Shown: one piece after another, positions 6,826-16,188 of the stretch | Layout: every line of letters starts with the position of its first letter | How positions within the stretch are numbered: the stretch's first letter is position 1 | From: an uncultured Alphaproteobacteria bacterium | GTDB taxonomy: Bacteria; Pseudomonadota; Alphaproteobacteria; Micropepsales; Micropepsaceae | Assembly (NCBI GenBank): GCA_902825865.1 | Contig: CADECX010000004.1 | Location: 51,747 to 115,746, forward strand | Reading direction: 5' to 3' | DNA length: 64,000 bases | Position numbers and translations under genes: made by a program | Notes under the pieces: model-generated | The model's database searches: none | What the model was told of the DNA's origin: nothing | The model's input: the letters and a program-made list of their open reading frames with translations, nothing else

Positions 6826-9429
6826 ATGATGGCCGTTGAACGCATCGTTGCCTTTTGCTGCCGCTTCCCAAAGGCAGTGATCGTGATCTGCCTCCTGCTG
6901 GCGGGGGCGACCGGCTGGTATACCCAGCAGAATTTCGCCATGAACACCGACAGCGAGCAGCTGATCGACGCCAAGGTGGGCTGGCGCATGCGCCAGGCGC
7001 GATTCGACGCCGCCTTCCCGCAACAGACAAACCTGACCCTGGCGGTGATCGACGGCGCCACCCCCGAGCTGGCCGAATCGGCCGCCGCGCGCCTGACCGA
7101 AAAGCTGGCGGCCAATCCCACGATGTTCAGCTATGTCCGGCGTCCCGATGGCGGCGCCTTCTTCAACCAGAACGGCCTCCTGTTCCTGCCGCTGAACGAA
7201 GTGCAGGAGACCAGCCAGCAGCTGATCAAGGCCCAGCCCTTTCTAGGCGGCCTGTCGTCGGACCCCTCCTTGCGCGGGATCATGACCAATCTTTCCACCG
7301 CCTTGCTGGGCGTCAGCACCGGCAACGCCAAGCTGGGCGATTTCGATACCGCCCTGGCGCGCTTCGGCGATGTGTTCGACGCCGCCGCGCAGGGCAAGAC
7401 TCAATTCATGTCCTGGCGCTCGCTGATCACCGGCGCAGCTCCGAGGCCGGAGGAAATCCGCCGCTTCATCGAGATCAAGCCCAGGCTGGATTTCAATGCC
7501 CTGGAGCCGGGCAAGGAAGCCAATGACATCATCCGCGCCGAGGCCCGTGCGCTTGGCCTGACGCCGGAGCATGGCGTGCGCGTGCGCCTGACCGGTCCGG
7601 TGCCGCTGTCGGACGAGGAATTCGGCACCATCACCGACCGGGTCGAACTGATGGTGGCGGCGATGATGGGCGGGGTGATCTTGACCTTGTGGCTGGCGCT
7701 CAAAAGTTTCCGGCTCATCTCCGCCATTCTGGTGACCCTGTTCGTGGGCCTGGCCATCACCATGGGCGTTGGCCTGGCGATGGTGGGCGTTTTCAACATC
7801 ATCTCCATCGCCTTTATCGCCTTGTTCGTCGGATTGGGCGTGGATTTCGGAATCCAGTTTTCGGTGCGATACCGCAGCGAACGCCATCGCAACGACAATC
7901 TGGCGGAAGCCCTGACCGCTACGGGGCGCGGCGCCGGCGTGCCCCTGGCGCTGGCATCGGCCGCGACCGCCGCGGGATTTTTCTCCTTCCTGCCCACCAC
8001 CTATACCGGTGTCGCCGAACTGGGGAAGGTCGCGGGCATCGGCATGATCGTGGCGTTTCTCTTGTCGATCACCATGCTGCCCGCGCTTCTGATGCTGCTC
8101 AATCCGCCCGGCGAAAATGAAGATGTCGGATTTCGCAGCCTGGGATGGCTTGACGATTTCATGACCCGCAATCGCCGCAATGTCATTCGCATCGCCGCGC
8201 TTTCGGGCGTGGTGTCGCTGGCATTGATGGCGTTTGTGAAATTCGATTCCAATCCCTTGAATCTTCGCAGTCCCAAGGTGGAGTCGGTTTCCACCCTGCT
8301 GGACCTGATGAAGAACCCCCAGACATCGCCCAACACCATCGATGTGCCGGCTAATTCCTTGATGGAGGCCGATGCGCTGGCCAGTCGCATCCAGCAGGGA
8401 TCGCTGGTCGAGTATGCCCTGACCTTGTCGAGTCTGGTCCCCGACCAGCAAAAGGAAAAGCTGGCGCTGATCGCCGATGCCGGCAGCCTGCTGGACGCGA
8501 CCTTGAATCCGTTCGACATGATGCCCGCGCCCAGCGACGCCGAGCAGATCGCGGCCTTCAAGAGCACCGCCGAGAAATTACGCGCCGCCGCGGGGACCGC
8601 GCAGGACAAGCCGGCCCGGGATGCCCGCCGGCTGGCCGATGCGTTGGACGCGGTGGTCAAGGCGGGTCCGGCCGCTCTCGCCCGCGCCCGCGAAGCGCTG
8701 GAGCCGGGCCTCAAAATCATGCTGGGGCAGGTCTCCGATTCCTTGAAGGCCGCGCCCGTCACGATCCAAGCCATGCCCGAGGATCTGCGCGCCGACTGGA
8801 TTGCCGCCGACGGCACCGCCCGCATCCGCGTCTTCCCCAAGGACACCAGCAACGATCCCGCTGCCTTGTCGGCATTTTCGGATCAGGTGTTGGGGGTTGC
8901 CCCGCAAGCCACCGGCGCACCGATTTCCATCCGGGAATCCGGCAAGACGATCGTGGGGGCGTTCATGGAAGCGGGCGCCCTGTCTTTTGTCGCCATCATC
9001 ATCCTGTTGGCGCTGGTTCTGCGCAGCATGCACGATGTGTTGATGACCTTGGCGCCGCTGGTTCTGTCCGGGCTGCTCACGCTCGCGACTTGCGTGCTGC
9101 TGGGGATTAGGCTGAACTTCGCCAATGTCATCGCCTTGCCCCTGCTGCTGGGCATCGGCGTGGCCTTCAATATCTATTTTGTGGTGGCCTGGCGGCATGG
9201 CCAGCGCTGCTTCCTGGCCTCCAGCCTCACCCGCGCGGTGATCTTCTCCGCCGCCACCACCGCCAGCGGCTTCGGCACCCTGTGGCTGAGCATCCATCCC
9301 GGCACCGCCAGCATGGGCGAATTGCTGATGATTTCCCTGGGCTGGGTGCTGGTGACGACCTTGTTCCTGTCGCCGGCCTTGCTGGGCCCGCCGAGCCACA
9401 CGTTAGAGATGCACGATCCAGAAGTGTAA
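6826..9429 (+). CDS. hpnN: Hopanoid-associated RND transporter HpnN
   Basis: 867-residue MMPL/RND-type transporter. The N-terminal membrane helix (LLLAGATGWYTQ) is followed by a periplasmic domain to about residue 270. Two membrane bundles follow (about 270-430 and 710-860) with the RND motifs FIALFVGLGVDFGIQF and ALPLLLGIGVAFNIYFV, separated by a second periplasmic domain. HpnN in Rhodopseudomonas is needed to move hopanoids to the outer membrane. Co-transcription with mlaA and the converging hpnM fit this job. Confidence 0.94.
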   Translation: MMAVERIVAFCCRFPKAVIVICLLLAGATGWYTQQNFAMNTDSEQLIDAKVGWRMRQARFDAAFPQQTNLTLAVIDGATPELAESAAARLTEKLAANPTMFSYVRRPDGGAFFNQNGLLFLPLNEVQETSQQLIKAQPFLGGLSSDPSLRGIMTNLSTALLGVSTGNAKLGDFDTALARFGDVFDAAAQGKTQFMSWRSLITGAAPRPEEIRRFIEIKPRLDFNALEPGKEANDIIRAEARALGLTPEHGVRVRLTGPVPLSDEEFGTITDRVELMVAAMMGGVILTLWLALKSFRLISAILVTLFVGLAITMGVGLAMVGVFNIISIAFIALFVGLGVDFGIQFSVRYRSERHRNDNLAEALTATGRGAGVPLALASAATAAGFFSFLPTTYTGVAELGKVAGIGMIVAFLLSITMLPALLMLLNPPGENEDVGFRSLGWLDDFMTRNRRNVIRIAALSGVVSLALMAFVKFDSNPLNLRSPKVESVSTLLDLMKNPQTSPNTIDVPANSLMEADALASRIQQGSLVEYALTLSSLVPDQQKEKLALIADAGSLLDATLNPFDMMPAPSDAEQIAAFKSTAEKLRAAAGTAQDKPARDARRLADALDAVVKAGPAALARAREALEPGLKIMLGQVSDSLKAAPVTIQAMPEDLRADWIAADGTARIRVFPKDTSNDPAALSAFSDQVLGVAPQATGAPISIRESGKTIVGAFMEAGALSFVAIIILLALVLRSMHDVLMTLAPLVLSGLLTLATCVLLGIRLNFANVIALPLLLGIGVAFNIYFVVAWRHGQRCFLASSLTRAVIFSAATTASGFGTLWLSIHPGTASMGELLMISLGWVLVTTLFLSPALLGPPSHTLEMHDPEV

Positions 9430-9435
9430 TCCCCA

Positions 9436-9580
9436 ACCCCCTCCGGTTTCAGCTTTCTCTCGGCTCGCTACGCTTCGCCTCGATCGCTGAAACCACCCTG
9501 GCTCGCGCGGCTCACTGCGCTGTCGCGCGCCGCGCTGCGCCGCTTCGCCCCCCTTGCCGCGCTACGCGCAAAGGGGGAGG
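9436..9580. repeat. Composite palindromic (REP/BIME-like) element, copy 1
   Basis: Between the converging 3' ends of hpnN and hpnM. The first unit (9436-9497) has 9-bp arms GGTTTCAGC (9445-9453) and GCTGAAACC (9486-9494) around a loop containing CGCTACGC (9466-9473). The second unit (about 9548-9578) is a C5/G5-bounded hairpin with CGCTACGC (9560-9567) at its tip. The first unit is nearly identical, in reverse orientation, to 58527-58588. Nothing codes here. Confidence 0.88.
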
Positions 9581-9616
9581 CGGATCTGTGGAATTCGTGA
9601 GATAGGGGCTAGCTGG

Positions 9617-10237
9617 CTACGCCAGCATTTGATCGGTCAAGGCATTGATACGCTTGGTCAGGCCGCTGGCGCCGCCGGAGGCAAAGACCCCGGCGAAGTC
9701 GGAACGCTTCTGCGCCATCTGGCTGATATTGCCGGCGAGATAGACGTCGGTGACCTTCCACTCCGATCCCACCTGATGCATCCGGTAATTGAAGGCGATG
9801 GTTTCGTTGGCGGTCTTCAGGCTGCTTTTGACGAAATGATCGCTGCCGCGCGCGATGGAAACCGGCTCGACGGTGAATTTCTCGCCGCCGAAGGAATCGA
9901 AATTCTTGGCGTAATTGGCGATGGTCATGCGGCTGAAAGCTTCGGTCAGCGCTTTCTTGTCGGCGTCCGGCAACGCCGCGAAGCCTGGACCGATGGCGGT
10001 GGCGGTCATGGCGGAAAGGTCGAACGCCTTTTCCACCGCCGGCTTCAATTTCTCATAACGCGATTTTGCGGTACCACCCGATTTCATCGAAGCCAGCAAG
10101 GCGTCATAGAATCCCTGCACCTGCGCGGCAGCCGGGTCGGCGGCTTGCGCCATCACCGGCTGGGGCAGAACCAGCATGGCGGCGGGAGCCGCGGACAGCA
10201 TCACGGCGGCACAGACAGATCGCAGAAAACGCTTCAT
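9617..10237 (-). CDS. hpnM: HpnM, MlaC-family periplasmic lipid-binding protein
   Basis: 206 residues with a cleavable signal peptide (to about residue 32, ending VMAQA). The mature protein is a toluene-tolerance Ttg2/MlaC family member: FYDALLASMKSG, FDLSAMTATAIGPGFAALPDADKKALTEAFSRMTIANYAKNF, then a beta-rich lipid pocket and VTDVYLAGNISQMAQKRSDF. MlaC proteins carry lipids across the periplasm; HpnM is the version linked to hopanoid loci. It converges with hpnN, from which it is separated by a palindromic repeat. Confidence 0.92.
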   Translation of the reverse strand: MKRFLRSVCAAVMLSAAPAAMLVLPQPVMAQAADPAAAQVQGFYDALLASMKSGGTAKSRYEKLKPAVEKAFDLSAMTATAIGPGFAALPDADKKALTEAFSRMTIANYAKNFDSFGGEKFTVEPVSIARGSDHFVKSSLKTANETIAFNYRMHQVGSEWKVTDVYLAGNISQMAQKRSDFAGVFASGGASGLTKRINALTDQMLA

Positions 10238-10325
10238 TGAACTCTCCTTTATTCACCCCGTGTAACGCCTGAAAGCTGAATGGGACCCGAACAGCTTGGC
10301 GAAAATCAGGCGGATTTCCGCCCTT

Positions 10326-11249
10326 TTAACTGTCCCGGTCCAGCAGAAAGAAAGGCAGGGCCGACAATTCGGGGGCCTTTGCGGCATAGGGGCCCAGCGC
10401 CTCGACGGCGCGCCGGGCGCGCTTTTCGGCTTCGGCGCGGGCGCCCGCAACCCCCAGCAATGTCACCAGCGTTTGCTTGCCCATGTCGGCATCCTTGCCC
10501 ACCGCCTTGCCGGTTTTTTCCGCCGTGCTGGTGACGTCCAGCAAATCGTCGGTGATCTGGAACACCACGCCCATATCCTCGGCATAGGCTTTCAGGCGGC
10601 CACGGGTTTCGGCATCCGCCTGTCCCAGGATCGGTCCGGCTTCGCAGGAAAATTCGAACAGCTGGCCGGTCTTGCGGCGCTGCAGATCGATCACATCTTC
10701 GATGTCAAAACTCTTATCGGCCAGCATGTCGATGATCTGGCCGCCGATCATGCCGCTGTGACCGCTGGCTTCCGCCAGCCGCGCGATAAGCGCGCAACGC
10801 ACCTCGGCGGACGGATGGGTGCGGGCATCGGCGAGAATTTCAAAAGCGATGGTCAGAAGGGCGTCGCCTGCCAGCACCGCCGTCATTTCATCAAAGGCGA
10901 TATGGGTGGTGGGACGGCCGCGGCGCAGATCGTCGTCATCCATGCAGGGCAGATCGTCATGCACCAGGCTGTAGGTGTGCAGGGATTCGATCGCCGCCCC
11001 CACCCGAAGGCTCCGCGAATCATCCACCCCGAACAGGCGGGCGGAATGCAGCACCAGGAAGGGCCGCAAGCGCTTGCCCCCCGCCATGATGGCGTAGCGC
11101 ATGGCCTCCTGGACCCGGGCCTGACGCCCGGCCGGCACCGGCAACACCGCATCCAGGTCGGCGTCGACCAGCTTGGCGGACGCCGAAATCGCTTTGGGCA
11201 GCCGGCTGGTGTCGATTCCGGCAGGCAAATCGAGGGTTTTATTGGACAT
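10326..11249 (-). CDS. ispA: Farnesyl (polyprenyl) diphosphate synthase
   Basis: 307 residues from the ATG at 11249; the open frame runs further upstream but the extra part lacks any domain. It has the two aspartate-rich motifs of trans-prenyltransferases: DDLPCMDDDD (Asp98, Asp99 and the following cluster) and DDLLD (234-238), plus GGKRLRP and KTGQLFEF. It condenses IPP with DMAPP and GPP to give farnesyl diphosphate, the substrate of HpnC/HpnD. The residues before the first motif fit a short-chain (C15) synthase. The position next to hpnM and ispH supports a dedicated supply of hopanoid precursor. Confidence 0.93.
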   Translation of the reverse strand: MSNKTLDLPAGIDTSRLPKAISASAKLVDADLDAVLPVPAGRQARVQEAMRYAIMAGGKRLRPFLVLHSARLFGVDDSRSLRVGAAIESLHTYSLVHDDLPCMDDDDLRRGRPTTHIAFDEMTAVLAGDALLTIAFEILADARTHPSAEVRCALIARLAEASGHSGMIGGQIIDMLADKSFDIEDVIDLQRRKTGQLFEFSCEAGPILGQADAETRGRLKAYAEDMGVVFQITDDLLDVTSTAEKTGKAVGKDADMGKQTLVTLLGVAGARAEAEKRARRAVEALGPYAAKAPELSALPFFLLDRDS

Positions 11250-11559
11250 GCTGCCCCATTTTACGGCCGCCAGAAGGTGTTTTGCGGTGACTATTCTGGG
11301 GACCCCGCCCCCGGGGACCAGGCTCCATTGGCCCGCTTGTAGCCCTGAATCCGCCCCTGTTTCCAGCCGCTTTTGACCCGGTTCCCGCGACATTTCACAG
11401 CCCCGCCCAGGCCGCCCCTTGCCCATGCGGGCGCAGGGGTTGCACCCCCTATCGGGAAAAGGGAAAATGACTATGTTGCAGCGCCATAGCCGAGAATCCG
11501 CCGGTTTCGGCGGCTGGCCGGGGGCGGCCAGGTCTTTTGGAGCCGGATTAGGGATCGAC
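11250..11559. other. 310-base divergent intergenic region, ispA/ispH
   Basis: Lies between the divergent starts of ispA and ispH and must hold promoters for both. It contains a C/G-rich palindrome around 11329 (GGGGACC and GGGGACCA flanking a C/G core) and small hairpins near 11500-11530. The ispH reading frame stays open back to 11419, but this upstream part is low complexity and unlike IspH. I see no convincing -35/-10 pair and no RNA gene. Confidence 0.5.
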
Positions 11560-12483
11560 ATGCGAGTCATTCTTGCCCAGCCACGCGGCTTCTGTGCCGG
11601 GGTCGTGCGCGCCATCGATATCGTCGAGAAGGCGCTCGTTAAGTATGGCGAACCGGTCTATGTCCGCCATGAGATCGTCCACAACAAGCATGTGGTCGAC
11701 ACGCTCAAGAACAAGGGCGCGCGCTTTGTCGAGGAACTGGACGAAGTGCCCGAAGGCGCCGTCACCGTGTTCAGCGCCCATGGCGTGCCGCAATCGGTGG
11801 TCAAGACCGCCGCCAGCCGCGGGCTTCCCGTTTTGGACGCCACCTGCCCGCTGGTTTCCAAGGTGCACAATCAAGGCAAGCGCTATGTCGCGCACGGCCG
11901 CACCCTGATCCTGATCGGCCATGCCGGCCATCCTGAAGTGGAAGGCACCATGGGCCAGGTCGGCGCGCCGGTGACCTTGGTGCAGAACGAAGCCGATGTC
12001 GCGGTGATGACCATTCCGCCCTCGACTCCCGTCGCCTATATCACCCAGACCACGCTTTCGATCGACGACACCAAGGGCATCATCGTGGCGCTGAAAAAGC
12101 GCTTCAGCGATATCGTCGGGCCGGAAACCAGCGACATCTGCTATGCCACCCAGAACCGCCAGACCTCGGTGCGCGAACTGGCCAAGATCGTCGATGTGAT
12201 CCTGGTGGTGGGCGCGGCCAACAGCTCCAATTCCAACCGGCTGCGCGAGATCGGCCTGGAGGAAGGCATTCCCTCCTATCTGATCAATGACGGAAGCGAA
12301 TTGAAACCCGAATGGGTGCGCGGCAAAGCCGTGGTCGGCCTGACAGCGGGCGCCAGCGCCCCGGAAGAATTGGTGCGTCATGTGATCGATGCCCTGGGCA
12401 AGATCGAAGACGTGGAAGTGGAACAGATGGACGGCAAGAAGGAACATATCGAGTTCCGCCTTCCCGCCGAATTGAGGGCTTAA
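11560..12483 (+). CDS. ispH: 4-hydroxy-3-methylbut-2-enyl diphosphate reductase
   Basis: 307 residues from ATG 11560, giving the canonical N-terminus [16 protein letters not shown] 4Fe-4S enzyme and last step of the MEP pathway, yielding IPP and DMAPP. The three cluster cysteines are visible: Cys12 (GFCAGV), Cys96 (DATCPLV) and Cys194 ([10 protein letters not shown]), together with the catalytic Glu126 in HPEVEGT. It is followed after 4 bases by hpnH, so precursor supply and side-chain addition are co-expressed. Confidence 0.96.
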   Translation: MRVILAQPRGFCAGVVRAIDIVEKALVKYGEPVYVRHEIVHNKHVVDTLKNKGARFVEELDEVPEGAVTVFSAHGVPQSVVKTAASRGLPVLDATCPLVSKVHNQGKRYVAHGRTLILIGHAGHPEVEGTMGQVGAPVTLVQNEADVAVMTIPPSTPVAYITQTTLSIDDTKGIIVALKKRFSDIVGPETSDICYATQNRQTSVRELAKIVDVILVVGAANSSNSNRLREIGLEEGIPSYLINDGSELKPEWVRGKAVVGLTAGASAPEELVRHVIDALGKIEDVEVEQMDGKKEHIEFRLPAELRA

Positions 12484-12487
12484 CGCC

Positions 12488-13633
12488 ATGGGACTTCCGC
12501 TGCGCCAGGCCGCCAAGATCGGCGCCTATGTGATCAAGAAGCATCTGTCCGGCGGCAAATATCCGCTGGTCCTGATGCTGGAGCCGCTGTTCCGCTGCAA
12601 CCTGGCCTGCGCCGGCTGCGGCAAGATCGATTATCCCGACGAGATCCTGAACCAGCGCCTGTCGGTGCAGCAATGCATGGACGCGATCGACGAATGCGGC
12701 GCCCCCGCCGTCTCCATCGCCGGCGGCGAGCCCCTGCTCCATCGCGACATGGCCAAGATCGTCGAAGGCTATATCGAGCGCGACAAGTTCGTCATCCTGT
12801 GCACCAACGCGCTGTTGCTGGCCAAGAAGATCGACCAGTACAAGCCGCATCCCAATTTCACCTGGTCGATCCATCTGGACGGCGACAAGGCGATGCATGA
12901 CAAGTCGGTCTGCCTGGACGGCACCTATGTAAAGGCCGTCGCCGCCATCAAGCTGGCCAAGGCCAAGGGCTTCCGCGTCCAGATCAATTGCACCCTGTTC
13001 GACGGCGCCGATCCGGAACGCACCGCCGCCTTCTTCGATCACATGATGGAGCTGGGCCTGGACGGCATCACCGTCTCGCCGGGCTACGCCTATGAGCGCG
13101 CCCCGGATCAGCAGCACTTCCTGAACCGCGAACGCACCAAGACCATGTTCCGCGATATCCTGGCGCGCGGTAACGGCGGCAAGAATTGGGAGTTCACCAA
13201 TTCCAGCCTGTTCATGGATTTCCTGGCCGGCAACCAGACCTATGAATGCACCCCCTGGTCGATGCCGCTGCTCACCGTGTTCGGCTGGCAGAAGCCCTGC
13301 TACCTTCTGGGCGAAGGCTATGTGAAGACCTTCAAGGAGCTGATGGAAGGCACCGAGTGGGAGAAATACGGCGTCGGCAAGTATGAGAAATGCGCCAACT
13401 GCATGGTGCATTGCGGCTTTGAAGGCACCGCCGCCACCGACGCGATCAAGCATCCGCTCAAAATGCTGCCGATCCTGATGAAGGGCATCAAGACCGAAGG
13501 CCCGATGGCGCCGGATATCGACCTGTCAAAACAGCGTCCGGCCGAGTTCACTTTCTCGCGCCATGTCGAGCACAAGATGTCACAAATCAAAGCCGGCAAT
13601 TCCAACACCACAGAGATTGAGGCAGCGGAGTAA
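12488..13633 (+). CDS. hpnH: Radical SAM adenosylhopane synthase HpnH
   Basis: 381 residues. Radical SAM enzyme with Cys37, Cys41 and Cys44 in RCNLACAGCGK binding the 4Fe-4S cluster, a SAM-binding SIAGGEPLLH stretch, and C-terminal cysteines in KCANCMVHCGFEG. HpnH joins the 5'-deoxyadenosyl group of SAM to hopene to give adenosylhopane, the first step to all C35 hopanoids. It starts 4 bases after ispH. Its 3' end overlaps the 3' end of the convergent hpnG by 54 bases. Confidence 0.96.
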   Translation: MGLPLRQAAKIGAYVIKKHLSGGKYPLVLMLEPLFRCNLACAGCGKIDYPDEILNQRLSVQQCMDAIDECGAPAVSIAGGEPLLHRDMAKIVEGYIERDKFVILCTNALLLAKKIDQYKPHPNFTWSIHLDGDKAMHDKSVCLDGTYVKAVAAIKLAKAKGFRVQINCTLFDGADPERTAAFFDHMMELGLDGITVSPGYAYERAPDQQHFLNRERTKTMFRDILARGNGGKNWEFTNSSLFMDFLAGNQTYECTPWSMPLLTVFGWQKPCYLLGEGYVKTFKELMEGTEWEKYGVGKYEKCANCMVHCGFEGTAATDAIKHPLKMLPILMKGIKTEGPMAPDIDLSKQRPAEFTFSRHVEHKMSQIKAGNSNTTEIEAAE

Positions 13634-14242
13634 TTCCGCGAAGGCCTTGTCCGAACTGCGTGCGGTGCGGATCAGCGCCGGCACCTGCGTTGGCCTTTTC
13701 AAAAGCGAACCCAGAACCCGACCCAGCGCGATGCCGCCATCCGGCTTCATCGCCACCAGCGCGGCCGGCGGCAGCACATGGGTTGCGTCGTCGGAAATTA
13801 CCCGAAGGCCCGCCAGCGGCAGGTTGCGCCGTGCGGCGAAGCGGGCGGCAACCTGGCTCTCCATATCCACCGCCAGCGCGCCGGTGGTGTTGTGCAAGCC
13901 TGATTTGGTTTGGGGATTTTCGATAATCACGTCACTGCCGAACAACTGGCCCTGATGGGCGAAAGGCAGCCGCGAAGTCAGGCGCACGCGCCAGCCTTCA
14001 TGGCAGTCCCATTTTTCCAGCCCGGTGATGACCTGGTCGGCAATGACCACATCGCCAACCTTCAGAAGCGGCGATAGCGCGCCCGCCAGGCCGATGGAAA
14101 TCACGCCGCGCAAATCGCCGTGCAAGGCATCGAGCTTGGCCGCCAGCCGGTCGCCATCGCCGCCGCCAGCCACCGCCACCACGCCGGCGACGCCGACGAG
14201 CTTGGCTTCCTTGGCAAGACCGGTAACGGCGAGGACGGTCAC
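13580..14242 (-). CDS. hpnG: Hopanoid-associated nucleosidase/phosphorylase HpnG
   Basis: 220 residues of the purine nucleosidase/phosphorylase fold, starting at a GTG. Motifs are the glycine-rich VVAVAGGGD, ISIGLAGALSPLLKVGDVVIAD, and ALAVDMESQVAARFA, whose Met-Glu pair contacts ribose. HpnG removes adenine from adenosylhopane on the way to ribosylhopane. It is the last gene of the long hpn operon, starting 10 bases after shc, and its end overlaps the converging hpnH coding sequence (13580-13633). Confidence 0.92.
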   Translation of the reverse strand: MTVLAVTGLAKEAKLVGVAGVVAVAGGGDGDRLAAKLDALHGDLRGVISIGLAGALSPLLKVGDVVIADQVITGLEKWDCHEGWRVRLTSRLPFAHQGQLFGSDVIIENPQTKSGLHNTTGALAVDMESQVAARFAARRNLPLAGLRVISDDATHVLPPAALVAMKPDGGIALGRVLGSLLKRPTQVPALIRTARSSDKAFAELLRCLNLCGVGIAGFDL

Positions 14243-14252
14243 GTTATTTTCT

Positions 14253-16181
14253 TCACAGGCCGTATTCCACGCGCCGCGAATTGCCGGTCTTGAGATTGCG
14301 ATAGCGCGCCAGGGCCCAGAGCGGGAAGAATTTCGGATAGCCGTGATAGTTCAGGTAGAACACGCGCGGAAAGCCGCCACCGGTATAGTGCGGCTGGCTC
14401 CACAGCCCATCCCCCTGCTGCGTCGCTTTCAGGTAATTGACGCCGCGCGCCATGGCGGGATGATCGACCTGGCCCGCCGCCATCAGCCCCAGCAGCGCCC
14501 AGGCGGTTTGTGACGCGGTCGAAGGCGCGGGCTCGTAGCCTTTGTAATCCAGCTTATAGCTGTCGCAATTCTCGCCCCAGCCGCCATCCGGATTCTGGAT
14601 CGCCACCAGCCAATCGGCGCCGCGCTTCATGGTCGCGTGATCCGGCTTCAGCCCCGCGCCGTTCAATCCCGCCAGCGCCGACCAGGTGCCGTAGATGTAG
14701 TTGACGCCCCAGCGGCCCCACCAGCTTCCGTCGCTGCGCTGGGTCTTGACCAGATAGTCGATGCCCGCCGCAAGACGCGGATGGTCCTTGCCGGCGCCCA
14801 ACTGCGCCATCATGCCGACGCAGCGGCCCGAGACATCCTCGGTGGGGGGATCCAGCAAGGCGCCGTGATCGGCGAAGGGGATGTTGTTCAAATAATAATA
14901 GCTGTTATCGGCATCGAAGGCGCCCCAGCCGCCATCGCGGCTTTGCAGGCCTTCCACCCATTCCGCGCCGCGCGCGATTGGCTCTTTATAACCGTCGCGC
15001 GTCTTGGCGCGGTCCATCGCCATCACCACCACGGCGGTGTCATCCAGGTCGGGATAATAGTCGTTGCGATACTGGAAGGCCCAGCCGCCGGGCCGCACAT
15101 CGGGCTTTTCTTCCGCCCAATCGCCTTTGACATCCAAAACCTGCAACGGTTTCAGCCATCCCAAGCCCCGCTCGGCCGCAGCTTCCGCGCGCGCATCCTT
15201 GGTTTCCAGCAAGGCATGGGCGACCAGGGCGGTATCCCACACCGGCGAGACGCAAGGCTGGCAATAGGCTTCGTGATCCTTCACCACCAGCAGATTTTCC
15301 ACCGATTTGCGGGCGATGGCGCGGTCGGGATGTTCGCAGCCGTAGCCCAGCACGTCATACATCATCACGCTGTTGGCCATGGCGGGATAGATCGCGCCCA
15401 AACCATCTTCGCCGTTCAGACGTTCGGTGGTCCAGCTGCGGCATTTCTCGATGGCCTTGGCGCGCAGGCCCTTGGGCCAGGGCACGATCTTCAGCACACG
15501 GTCCAGCGCGCCGAAGAACAGCGACCAGCCCATGCTTTGGTGCGGCGCGCGCGGACTTGCGGCGGGAACGCCGGGCACAAACAATTCCGGTATATGAATA
15601 GCGCGCGGATTGCGCGCCAGCGGTTGCTTGGCCGCCAGCACCAGCAGCGGCACAATCACGGTGCGCGCCCAATAACTCATCTTGGAGAGATGCACCGGAA
15701 ACCAGCGCGGCAGCAGGATCAACTCGACCGGCACGGTGGGGACATTGGCCCAGCTGGTCTCGCCATACAGCGCCAACAGGATGCGGGTAAAGACATTGGC
15801 CTTGATGGCGCCGCCGCGCGCATGCAGCGCCTCGCGAGCGCGAACCATATGCGGCGCGTTGATATCGTCGCCGATCATCTTGAGGGCGAAATAGGCCTTC
15901 ACCGTCGCGGAAATATCGAAGGCGCCGTCATGATACAGCGGCCAACCACCATGGGCGCCCTGGATGCGGCGCAAATAGACGCCGATCTTTCTTTCCAACT
16001 CCAGATTGGGCGTTTCAGCCAGATAGTGCACCAGCAGGACATACTCCGCCGGTATGGTGGCGTCGGCTTCCAGTTCATAGACCCAATGCCCGTCCGGCCT
16101 TTGCTGGGACAGGATGGCATCGGTGGCGGCGCGAATGGCGCCTTCCACTTCTGCGAAATCTCCCGGGTTCAGCTGGTTCAT
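14253..16181 (-). CDS. shc: Squalene-hopene cyclase
   Basis: 642 residues from the ATG at 16181 (MNQLNPGDFAEVEGAI), normal for the family; the longer open frame upstream overlaps hpnE and was rejected. The catalytic DxDD motif is DLDDTA at Asp378, Asp380 and Asp381, close to the position in the Alicyclobacillus enzyme. Many QW repeats are visible (for example QSRDGGWGAF, QRSDGSWWGRWG, QNPDGGWGE, QQGDGLWSQ). It folds squalene into hopene and diplopterol at the inner membrane. It follows hpnE after 7 bases. Confidence 0.97.
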   Translation of the reverse strand: MNQLNPGDFAEVEGAIRAATDAILSQQRPDGHWVYELEADATIPAEYVLLVHYLAETPNLELERKIGVYLRRIQGAHGGWPLYHDGAFDISATVKAYFALKMIGDDINAPHMVRAREALHARGGAIKANVFTRILLALYGETSWANVPTVPVELILLPRWFPVHLSKMSYWARTVIVPLLVLAAKQPLARNPRAIHIPELFVPGVPAASPRAPHQSMGWSLFFGALDRVLKIVPWPKGLRAKAIEKCRSWTTERLNGEDGLGAIYPAMANSVMMYDVLGYGCEHPDRAIARKSVENLLVVKDHEAYCQPCVSPVWDTALVAHALLETKDARAEAAAERGLGWLKPLQVLDVKGDWAEEKPDVRPGGWAFQYRNDYYPDLDDTAVVVMAMDRAKTRDGYKEPIARGAEWVEGLQSRDGGWGAFDADNSYYYLNNIPFADHGALLDPPTEDVSGRCVGMMAQLGAGKDHPRLAAGIDYLVKTQRSDGSWWGRWGVNYIYGTWSALAGLNGAGLKPDHATMKRGADWLVAIQNPDGGWGENCDSYKLDYKGYEPAPSTASQTAWALLGLMAAGQVDHPAMARGVNYLKATQQGDGLWSQPHYTGGGFPRVFYLNYHGYPKFFPLWALARYRNLKTGNSRRVEYGL

Positions 16182-16188
16182 CAAGCCA

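Noticed and set aside
11419..11559. N-terminal extension of IspH
   Set aside because: The canonical IspH N-terminus ([14 protein letters not shown]) starts at 11560, and the extension is unlike any IspH.
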